Source: Dehalococcoidia bacterium SM23_28_2 (GTDB taxonomy: Bacteria; Chloroflexota; Dehalococcoidia; SM23-28-2). From it: a DNA stretch of 17,384 bases. Below the pieces are notes generated by a model, which saw only the letters and a program-made list of their open reading frames with translations, was not told where the DNA came from and did not search any database. Positions 6,867 to 14,628 of this stretch are shown piece after piece. The stretch is taken from assembly GCA_001303545.1 (NCBI GenBank), contig LJUA01000020.1, positions 1 through 17,384 of the forward strand, written 5' to 3'. Both the position numbers and the translations under genes were made by a program. Numbering within the stretch: the stretch's first letter is position 1; each line of letters begins with the position of its first letter.

Positions 6867-8192
6867 ATGGTACAGGTTGCTTCACACGTCGACCGCCAGG
6901 AAGACTCGCGATCGAACCCCACCGTCCTGCCTCCTCCAGCCGAAGTGCGCGCCGATGACGTCTTGGTCGGCGGCTCCAACTCTGCTTTCCTCCTTCCGGT
7001 GAAGCTTTGCCTGGAGAGAGGCGCCGGAAGCCGCGTCTGGGACACGAACGGCCGAGAGTACATGGACTTCCTCCTTGCCTCCGGCCCTCTGATCCTGGGG
7101 CATTCCCACCCACGCGTCTGCGAGGCCGTTACCCGCCAACTGTCCAATGGTACCGCCTTCCACACGCTGAACCGTCCGGCCCTGGAGCTTGCAAGCCGCC
7201 TGGTGGACATCCCCGGCTGCGTGGAGACGGTTCGGTTCGCCTCTACCGGCACGGAGGCGGTAATGCACGCAGTGCGACTGGCGCGCGCCTACACCGGCCG
7301 CGACAAGGTGCTCATCTTCGCTGGCTCATACCACGGCAGCCACGACCTGTCGATCATCGGCTACCGCGGAGCAGTAAGAGCCAAAAGCGGTGGAGTGCCC
7401 GATAGCGCCCTGGAGGACGCGGTCATCGCCAGGTTCAATGATATCGACAGCGTGGAGGCCAGCTTCGCCACCCACGGCAGCTCCCTGGCGGCCGTCCTCA
7501 TCGAGCCCCAGCAACGTTCCCTCGATCCGCTACCGGAGTTCCTGACGCGCCTGGCTCAGCTATGCCGTTCTTCCGGTGTCCTACTGATATTCGATGAAGT
7601 TCTGACCGGCTTTCGCCTGGCATTCGGCGGAGCCCAGGAATACTACGGCGTAGAGCCCGACCTAGTGTGCTACGGCAAGATCGTCGGCGGCGGCTTTCCC
7701 CTGTCGGCGATTGGCGGCCGTCGCCAGATCATGCGCCTGGCCGATCCCGCGCTGCAATCCGCCCCCAACTTCGTTCACATCAGCGGCACGCTGAGCGGGA
7801 ACCCCGTCTCGGCGGTAGCCGGGCTGGCAACTCTCGCTGAACTGGACAAACCAGGCGTGTACGACCACCTGCACAGGTTGGGAGAGCGACTTCGCGGCGG
7901 CCTGGCGTGGCAACTGAATACCCACGGCATCGAAGGCTCCGTAATAGGCAGCGGCCCGATCGCCGCCGTCAGGTTCTCGGACTCAGACCAGCCGGGGTCC
8001 GGTCTGGCCCTCAGAGAGGCCGTGAACCGCGAGCTGATCCTTCGGGGCGTGCTTGCCCAGTTGCAGACCAGGTTCTACATCTCGCTCGTTCACACGGAGG
8101 CAGAGATCGACTTTGCGGTCGACGCCTTCGGCGGCGCACTCCGAGCGGCGATTGAGCGCACATCTTCCGCCGAAGGTCTCCTAGCGGTATGA
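6867..8192 (+). CDS. Class III PLP aminotransferase, glutamate-1-semialdehyde aminomutase-like, substrate unknown
   Basis: 441 residues, ATG 6867 with GAGG at 6856-6859, seven bases upstream. The sequence follows HemL throughout: WDTNGREYMDF, GPLILGHSHP, RFASTGTEAVMHAVRLARAYTGRDKVLIFAGSYHG, LIEP, LLIFDEVLTGFR (Asp243 to the PLP nitrogen), YYGVEPDLVCYGKIVGGGFPLSAIGG with Lys271 as Schiff-base lysine, and a C-terminal SLVHTE. The fold and PLP chemistry are therefore secure. However, the HemL N-terminal NSPVR motif reads NSAFL here, so the carboxylate-binding Arg32 of Synechococcus GSAM aligns by eye with Leu42, and the active-site Glu406 (FEAGF in HemL) also appears replaced. A housekeeping heme role is thus doubtful. 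A beta- or omega-amino acid transaminase, or an aminomutase on another substrate, is more likely. It sits behind a c-di-AMP riboswitch and next to a KamA-like aminomutase under a similar switch. Confidence 0.88.
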   Translation: MVQVASHVDRQEDSRSNPTVLPPPAEVRADDVLVGGSNSAFLLPVKLCLERGAGSRVWDTNGREYMDFLLASGPLILGHSHPRVCEAVTRQLSNGTAFHTLNRPALELASRLVDIPGCVETVRFASTGTEAVMHAVRLARAYTGRDKVLIFAGSYHGSHDLSIIGYRGAVRAKSGGVPDSALEDAVIARFNDIDSVEASFATHGSSLAAVLIEPQQRSLDPLPEFLTRLAQLCRSSGVLLIFDEVLTGFRLAFGGAQEYYGVEPDLVCYGKIVGGGFPLSAIGGRRQIMRLADPALQSAPNFVHISGTLSGNPVSAVAGLATLAELDKPGVYDHLHRLGERLRGGLAWQLNTHGIEGSVIGSGPIAAVRFSDSDQPGSGLALREAVNRELILRGVLAQLQTRFYISLVHTEAEIDFAVDAFGGALRAAIERTSSAEGLLAV

Positions 8193-8219
8193 GCGAGGAG
8201 CGGCACCCGTAAACAAGAA

Positions 8220-8246
8220 GTGTACAAGACATAAAGAACCGTACAC
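8220..8246. repeat. Inverted repeat GTGTAC-N15-GTACAC upstream of second riboswitch promoter
   Basis: GTGTAC at 8220-8225 and its exact complement GTACAC at 8241-8246 are separated by 15 bp and end five bases before the presumed -35 element. The spacing and place would suit a dimeric regulator or could be chance; there is no matching repeat before the first riboswitch. Confidence 0.35.
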
Positions 8247-8250
8247 AGAC

Positions 8251-8279
8251 TTGCTTGACGCCCTTCGACGCGTTATAAT
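8251..8279 (+). promoter_or_regulatory. Sigma-70-type promoter for the second riboswitch unit
   Basis: A perfect TATAAT at 8274-8279 is preceded, with a 17-bp spacer, by TTGCTT at 8251-8256. An alternative -35, TTGACG at 8255-8260, would leave only 13 bp. Transcription would start near 8286, immediately before the aptamer. It makes the KamA-like gene its own transcription unit, starting 58 bp after the aminotransferase stop codon. Confidence 0.65.
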
Positions 8280-8286
8280 ACAAGAA

Positions 8287-8425
8287 AGCGAATACGGCCG
8301 AACTCCGGCGCACGTCGCCGGGGACGGGGGAACCGATCCAGTGGGGTGAATCTCCGAATCGTTCGGAGTAGGCAATCTCCCTTGACCGAACCCGTCAGCT
8401 AACCCCGTAGGCACCAGGGAGAGGC
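8287..8425 (+). promoter_or_regulatory. ydaO-yuaA type (cyclic di-AMP) riboswitch upstream of the KamA-like gene
   Basis: A near-canonical member of the class. Hairpin CCGGCG/CGCCGG (8305-8310 with 8316-8321) is followed by GACGGGGGAACCG, GGGGTGAATC and hairpin CTCCGAA/TTCGGAG (8352-8368). Then come TAGG, helix TCTCCC (8376-8381) with GGGAGA (8417-8422), and within it CCGAACCCGTCAGCTAACCC and CGTAGGC. CGGG near 8325 can pair with CCCG of the CCCGTCAGC block, as in the known fold. The class senses c-di-AMP and usually shuts off downstream genes by termination; an ideal terminator follows at 8442. Outer P1 pairing is short and uncertain. Confidence 0.92.
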
Positions 8426-8441
8426 TAGCCAGTACACGAAA

Positions 8442-8469
8442 GGCCCGAGGCTACGCCTTGGGTCTTTTT
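8442..8469 (+). terminator. Riboswitch-controlled intrinsic terminator 2
   Basis: GGCCCGAGGC (8442-8451) pairs over ten positions, two of them G-U, with GCCTTGGGTC (8455-8464) across a TAC loop, followed directly by five T residues (8465-8469). It lies between the aptamer and the KamA-like start codon, the standard place for an expression platform. Unlike terminator 1 it does not overlap the aptamer's last helix. Confidence 0.9.
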
Positions 8470-8524
8470 CTATCTGCGCGCGAATGGCTGAGCTCTCACT
8501 CCTGGTGGCGAAGGAGGTGTGATG

Positions 8525-10015
8525 ATGGCGAGGCAGTGGCAGCATGCTGCCGCGAGAGCCGCCAGCGAGTTCAGAGGCCGCATGCATTTGGGGCCGATGG
8601 ATGTGAGGAATCCCGCGCTGGCTCCAACGGGCCGCGAGCCCGTTGGAGCAGAGCGTGTAGGATCTCCTCGGCCTTTCACGGCAGGCTCTCAAGGCGGCCC
8701 GAAGTACCGCGCTTACAGAGTCCACAATTTCCGCGATCTCTCACAGCTTCAGTTGCTATCTCCTGAGGAGCAATTCGCTATTGAGGTCGTCGCCCAAATT
8801 TTGCCTTTCAAGACCAACAGCTACGTCGTCGAGCAGCTCATCAACTGGGATGACGTCCCCCATGACCCGATGTTCGTGCTGAACTTCCCGCAGCGCCAGA
8901 TGCTCCTCCCCCACCATTTCAAGGAGATGGCAGCCCTTCTGCGCAGAGGAGCAGACAAGGACGAGATCGAGCGGGCGGCCAATCGAATCCGCCTTCAGCT
9001 CAATCCCCATCCGGCCGGCCAGTGGCCCCACAACGTCCCCACCCTCGGCGATACCAAGTTGACCGGCATGCAACACAAGTACGCGGAGACGGTGCTCTTC
9101 TTCCCCAGCGACGGCCAGACGTGTCACGCCTATTGCACGTTCTGCTTCCGCTGGCCCCAGTTCGTTGGGATAGACGAACTTAAGTTCGCCATGCGGGAGA
9201 CGGAGCTGCTGGTTGAGTACGTGCGCGCCCACCCGGAGGTGACTGACGTGCTGTTTACCGGCGGCGATCCCATGACCATGTGCACACGCAAGCTGGTGTC
9301 GCACATCGACCCGCTTCTGGAGGCACGCCTTCCCAACCTGCGCACGATACGCATTGGCACCAAGGTCCTCAGCTATTGGCCGTATCGCTTCCTCACCAAC
9401 GATGATGCCGACGACGTGCTCGACCTGTTTAAGCGAGTCACCAGCGCCGGCATCCACCTGGCGATCATGGCCCACTTCAACCATCCCCGCGAGCTGAGCA
9501 CCGACGCCGTCAAAGAGGCGATCGCCCGCATCAGGGAGACCGGCGCGGAGATCAGGACGCAGTCGCCGCTCCTGCGGAACATCAATGACCGACCCGAGGT
9601 CTGGAGCGAGATGTGGCAGCAACAGGTGGAGCTCGGCTGCATCCCCTACTACATGTTCGTCGCTCGTGACACCGGAGCGCAGCACTACTTCAGCGTACCG
9701 CTGGTGCGAGCCTGGGAGATCTTTCAGGACGCCTACCAGCACGTAAGCGGCCTCGCCCGCACCGCCCGGGGGCCAAGCATGTCCGCCGACCCCGGCAAGG
9801 TGGAGGTAGTCGGCGTGACGAAGGTTGGCAGGAAGAAGGTCATTGCCCTGCGAATGCTCCAAGGCCGCAATCCGGACTGGGCAATGCGCCCATTCTTCGC
9901 AGAGTACGACCCGAAGGCCACCTGGCTAAGCGACCTCCGACCGGCCTTCGGCGAGAAGCGCTTCTTCTTCGAGGAAGAGCTGGAGCGGCGATACCACGGG
10001 TGCAAGGCCCGCTGA
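8525..10015 (+). CDS. KamA-family radical SAM aminomutase, substrate unknown
   Basis: 496 residues from the ATG at 8525; GGAGG (8513-8517) is seven bases away. GTG 8519 and ATG 8522 are in frame and possible. The radical SAM cluster motif is CHAYCTFC (Cys200, Cys204, Cys207), preceded by TVLFFPSDGQT and followed by a GGDPM SAM-binding motif. The HPREL, IRTQSPLLRNIND and YYMF blocks follow lysine 2,3-aminomutase order. Lys425 in ADPGK matches the PLP lysine of LAM. By eye, LAM Asp293 (holds the lysine side chain) aligns with Arg381, while Asp330 aligns with Asp422. The C-terminal CxCxxC zinc ligands of clostridial LAM are absent. About 80 extra N-terminal residues make it longer than LAM. An arginine at the Asp293 site recalls glutamate 2,3-aminomutase, which has a lysine there, so an acidic substrate is possible. 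A 2,3-amino shift giving a beta-amino acid is the best guess. Confidence 0.9.
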   Translation: MARQWQHAAARAASEFRGRMHLGPMDVRNPALAPTGREPVGAERVGSPRPFTAGSQGGPKYRAYRVHNFRDLSQLQLLSPEEQFAIEVVAQILPFKTNSYVVEQLINWDDVPHDPMFVLNFPQRQMLLPHHFKEMAALLRRGADKDEIERAANRIRLQLNPHPAGQWPHNVPTLGDTKLTGMQHKYAETVLFFPSDGQTCHAYCTFCFRWPQFVGIDELKFAMRETELLVEYVRAHPEVTDVLFTGGDPMTMCTRKLVSHIDPLLEARLPNLRTIRIGTKVLSYWPYRFLTNDDADDVLDLFKRVTSAGIHLAIMAHFNHPRELSTDAVKEAIARIRETGAEIRTQSPLLRNINDRPEVWSEMWQQQVELGCIPYYMFVARDTGAQHYFSVPLVRAWEIFQDAYQHVSGLARTARGPSMSADPGKVEVVGVTKVGRKKVIALRMLQGRNPDWAMRPFFAEYDPKATWLSDLRPAFGEKRFFFEEELERRYHGCKAR

Positions 10016-10040
10016 CACGGTCGATATACTGAAGACTGCC

Positions 10041-10076
10041 GGGCGGCTGGCGTCCTGCCGAGGACACTGGCCGCCC
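10041..10076 (+). terminator. Hairpin after the KamA-like gene, probable terminator
   Basis: GGGCGGC (10041-10047) pairs with GCCGCCC (10070-10076), and inside it GTCCT (10052-10056) pairs with AGGAC (10061-10065) around a GCCG loop. It lies 25 bp past the stop codon. The following sequence has only a short T run (TCATTT), so termination may be weak. Confidence 0.5.
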
Positions 10077-10334
10077 GCACTCATTTGGCTGAATCCAGGT
10101 CTCTCAACCACCCAATTATGCCCCCAAAGCTACCAGGAATGAATGAAGCACTAGCTTCTCGCAGAAGGCGCTCAGACGCTGAATCCCTGTCCATTTTTCC
10201 CCGCCCATCCCAATCGAGTGTAACAGATAGCCTGCTCAATAGTCTTAAGTGTAGGGACTAGTTATGTTAACCGGGTGCGTCGAGCGGAGTGCTCGCACTC
10301 TCGATATTGGACTAGCTGCGAAAGGGGAATGTCG
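10077..10334 (+). other. Intergenic stretch before the subtilase gene
   Basis: About 260 bp with lower GC than its surroundings and no supportable gene. A possible -10 (TATGTT, 10263-10268) lacks a good -35. An in-frame upstream ATG at 10275 would add 20 residues to the subtilase but has no ribosome site and would put a polar stretch before the signal peptide. No RNA motif is recognised. Confidence 0.4.
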
Positions 10335-12074
<1,740 letters not shown>

Positions 12075-12099
12075 GAAAAGCCCTAGCCAACGCTCGTGC

Positions 12100-12123
12100 G
12101 AGGGTGCCCCGGCGGGCACCCTC
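12100..12123 (+). terminator. Perfect hairpin after the subtilase gene, probable terminator
   Basis: GAGGGTGCCC (12100-12109) and GGGCACCCTC (12114-12123) form a perfect ten-pair stem with a CGGC loop, 26 bases after the stop codon. No U tract follows, so it may act as a weak or Rho-assisted terminator or a 3' stabiliser. Confidence 0.55.
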
Positions 12124-12152
12124 CGTCTACTGTCGCCCTCAGCGTCCCTGCC

Positions 12153-12180
12153 TTGACAACCACGCCTGAACGGCTATGGT
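12153..12180 (+). promoter_or_regulatory. Sigma-70-type promoter for the CAP/GH5-like gene
   Basis: TTGACA at 12153-12158, a 16-bp spacer and TATGGT at 12175-12180, about 49 bp before the start codon. Together with the hairpin at 12100-12123 it separates this gene from the subtilase. Confidence 0.6.
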
Positions 12181-12228
12181 AGTACAGGTACCCGGCTTTG
12201 CTCTTCAAGCACAGCTGGAAGGAGTCCG

Positions 12229-14616
12229 ATGGCCTATCCTGGCCGGCGTGAACGAACAGTCGTCTTAGTAGCCACCGCCCTGGCGTTTGCCGCCTTCCTA
12301 GTGGGGCTGGGAGTCTCCCCCCCGCTGAGTGCTTCTCCCCCGGATATTGCATCCTCCCAATCGCTGCTGGGGCCGGAAGAGCAGGCTCTGGTAACCCTGA
12401 TCAATGCCTACCGACTGCAGAACGGCATATCGCCCATGAGTGTTTCACCAAGCTTGACCCAAGCTGCTCGATGGATGAGCCAGGATATGGCTGAAAAAGG
12501 ATATATTAACCATACCGACTCTCTGGGACGTAACTTCCGCCAGCGGCTGGCAGACTTCGGCTACAACTATGATACCTACATCGGCGAAGACTTAGCGAGA
12601 GCCAATGATAATTACCAGACCACATTCCTGCTCTGGCAGAGCAGCCCTGGCCATGAGGCCAACATGCTCAATCCTAACTACCGCGTTATCGGCGTCAGCC
12701 GAGCCCATGACGGTATCTCCAGCTATGGCTGGTACTGGGTTGCTGACTTCGGCGGATATGACGATAGCGACGTCCCACCGCTACTGACCGTCGAGCCGGC
12801 ACCCACGCCCACACCTACACCTACGCCCACGCCTACCCCAACGCCTACACCCACAGCCACCCCTACGTCAGAAGCGGAGGGCGGGGTTCTCACCTGGGTC
12901 ACCGCCCCCGCTTTATCTCAGATGCAAGATGACATTCTCCACAACTGTCCTCAGCCAGGCAGTTGGGCAATTTCCGTCTGGAACGGCGCCGATAGCACTG
13001 AGACCGGTGAGGTACTGGCCACCTGCGGCGAGGGAAATGTGGACTCCGCATACTACATCGACTCTGATACCCAGGACTGGCTGCACTACTTCGTCGGTCT
13101 CACAGAGTTCAGCGACCTCCTGGCGCTGGACAATGGGCAAGCGGTCATCACTCACGGCGCAGCAGGTGCCTCGCCACCAACCTCAACCAGTCCCAACGCC
13201 GGGCCCGTGGCCGATAAGTGGACGCTGTGGACAGAAAGCACTCGCCTGCGAGGCGCCAACATCTACCAGCGCCGCGTGTACCCCGAGCTGGACGACAGCT
13301 CGATGGGAACCGGCCCTGTCGGCCCCCCCTACACCCAAGAGGACTTCGACCGGCTGGCGGCGCTAGGTGCCAACTACGTCAATATCTCTCACCCCGGCCT
13401 GTTCAGCGAGACCCCGCCCTATACATTGGACCAGGGCATCCAGGACAACCTGGACAGCCTGCTGGACATGATCGCCGAAGCCGACATGTTCGCCGTGATC
13501 AGCTTCCGCACCGGCCCGGGCCGCAGCGAGTTCACTTTCTTCCACGATGAGGTCGGCACCTGGTTCGATGACAGCTATCTCAATGACTCCGTGTGGCAAG
13601 ACCAGTTGGCGCAGGATGGTTGGGTGGCAATGTGGCGCCAGACAGCGGAACGCTACCGCAACGACCCGATCGTTGCCGGCTACGACCTGATGGTCGAGCC
13701 AAACGCCAACGACTTCTGGCTGGACATCTGGGAGCCCGAGGAGTTCTACTCGACCTACGCCAACACGCTGTACGACTGGAATCAGCTTCACCCTCGCATC
13801 ACCGCCGCCATCCGCGAGGTGGACGCCGACACGCCCATCCTCATCGGCGGCATGAGCTATAGCGCCGTCGAGTGGCTGCCCTATCTCCAGCCGAACGCGG
13901 ACAGCCGCACCGTGTACACAGCGCACCAATACCAGCCGTTTCAATACACGCACCAAACGCCTCCCCTGGAACGCACCTACCCGGGGGTGTTCGACACAGA
14001 CTGGGACGGCGTCGATGACCAGTTCAACCGCGCCTGGCTGGAAGACCTCCTCTCAACGGTTGATACGTTCGCATCAGCACACAGCGTTCCGATGGCGGCC
14101 AACGAGTTCGGCGTCATGCGCTGGGAGCCCGGCGCCGCCGACTTCATGGACGACCAGATGGATCTCTTCGAGGACCTGGGCATGAACCATGCACTGTGGC
14201 TGTGGGAGGCATCGTGGGAACCGCGAGCGGCAATGAACGATGACTTCAACTTCCTTCACGGCCCGGACCCTGACCACCACACCGACGTACCATCGAGCGA
14301 CCTGATCGACGTCATCGTCCAGTACTGGGGACGCAATACGATACGGCCATCGAACTTCAGCGAGGAAGCGACTGCTCAGGGGACCCTGCACAACTGTCCC
14401 CAGCCGGGCAAGTGGGCGCTATCCGTCTGGACCGGCGCCGATGGCACCGACATCAGCGAGGTCGTCGCCAGCTGCACAGAGGCAACGGTGGCAGCCGCCT
14501 ACTGGGTCGACCCCCAGTCCCAGGACTGGAAGCACTACTTCAGCGCGCTGCCCGAGATCACCACTCTGGAGACCCTAGACTGGATGGAGGGGGTCATCAC
14601 CCTCGGCAAGGGGTGA
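12229..14616 (+). CDS. Secreted CAP-domain / GH5-like glycoside hydrolase fusion with duplicated flanking module
   Basis: 795 residues from ATG 12229, with AAGGAG at 12219-12224. Residues 10-35 are a signal peptide or anchor. A CAP (SCP/PR-1, YkwD-like) domain covers about 45-180, with His95 (NHTD), Glu120 (IGEDLA) and His142 (SPGHEANMLNP) in the expected places. A Thr-Pro linker (191-213) leads to module A (about 225-310). A clan GH-A barrel resembling GH5 follows at about 325-690, beginning TRLRGANIYQRR. Glu490 in DLMVEPNAN is the likely acid/base and Glu626 in AANEFGV the likely nucleophile; the Asn that usually precedes the acid/base is Val here. Module B closes the protein (721-793) and repeats A at about 40 of 73 positions without gaps. 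Substrate unknown; a cell-surface or extracellular polysaccharide enzyme is likely. It ends 12 bp before the convergent histidine kinase gene. Confidence 0.9.
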   Translation: MAYPGRRERTVVLVATALAFAAFLVGLGVSPPLSASPPDIASSQSLLGPEEQALVTLINAYRLQNGISPMSVSPSLTQAARWMSQDMAEKGYINHTDSLGRNFRQRLADFGYNYDTYIGEDLARANDNYQTTFLLWQSSPGHEANMLNPNYRVIGVSRAHDGISSYGWYWVADFGGYDDSDVPPLLTVEPAPTPTPTPTPTPTPTPTPTATPTSEAEGGVLTWVTAPALSQMQDDILHNCPQPGSWAISVWNGADSTETGEVLATCGEGNVDSAYYIDSDTQDWLHYFVGLTEFSDLLALDNGQAVITHGAAGASPPTSTSPNAGPVADKWTLWTESTRLRGANIYQRRVYPELDDSSMGTGPVGPPYTQEDFDRLAALGANYVNISHPGLFSETPPYTLDQGIQDNLDSLLDMIAEADMFAVISFRTGPGRSEFTFFHDEVGTWFDDSYLNDSVWQDQLAQDGWVAMWRQTAERYRNDPIVAGYDLMVEPNANDFWLDIWEPEEFYSTYANTLYDWNQLHPRITAAIREVDADTPILIGGMSYSAVEWLPYLQPNADSRTVYTAHQYQPFQYTHQTPPLERTYPGVFDTDWDGVDDQFNRAWLEDLLSTVDTFASAHSVPMAANEFGVMRWEPGAADFMDDQMDLFEDLGMNHALWLWEASWEPRAAMNDDFNFLHGPDPDHHTDVPSSDLIDVIVQYWGRNTIRPSNFSEEATAQGTLHNCPQPGKWALSVWTGADGTDISEVVASCTEATVAAAYWVDPQSQDWKHYFSALPEITTLETLDWMEGVITLGKG
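12799..12867 (+). repeat. Hexanucleotide repeat encoding a Thr-Pro linker in the CAP/GH5 protein
   Basis: In-frame ACN-CCN units encode about nine Thr-Pro pairs with two Ala interruptions, joining the CAP domain to module A. It is the same linker style as in the neighbouring subtilase, but with its own codon pattern. Confidence 0.85.
12940..13158 (+). repeat. Module A: first copy of a 73-residue cysteine-containing domain
   Basis: Residues 238-310 of the CAP/GH5 protein, from HNCPQPG to VITHG. Shared with module B are HNCPQPG-W, SVW-GAD, EV-A-C, AY--D, QDW-HYF and VIT-G. Two cysteines in each copy (in HNC and in A-C) could form a disulfide. I do not recognise a named family; a small beta-rich binding module is inferred. 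Confidence 0.8.
14389..14607 (+). repeat. Module B: second copy of the 73-residue domain, C-terminal
   Basis: Residues 721-793 of the CAP/GH5 protein, from HNCPQPG to VITLG. It aligns with module A without gaps, about 40 of 73 residues identical by hand count. The two copies bracket the glycosidase barrel. Confidence 0.8.
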
Positions 14617-14628
14617 GCGACCCCCTGA

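Noticed and set aside
8756..9862. A 368-codon open frame on the minus strand, antisense to the KamA-like gene
   Set aside because: No recognisable domain and no ribosome site. The opposite strand encodes a complete radical SAM protein with its cluster motif.
10275..10334. Longer N terminus for the subtilase starting at ATG 10275
   Set aside because: The added residues are polar and precede a good signal peptide; the AAAGGGG ribosome site fits ATG 10335.
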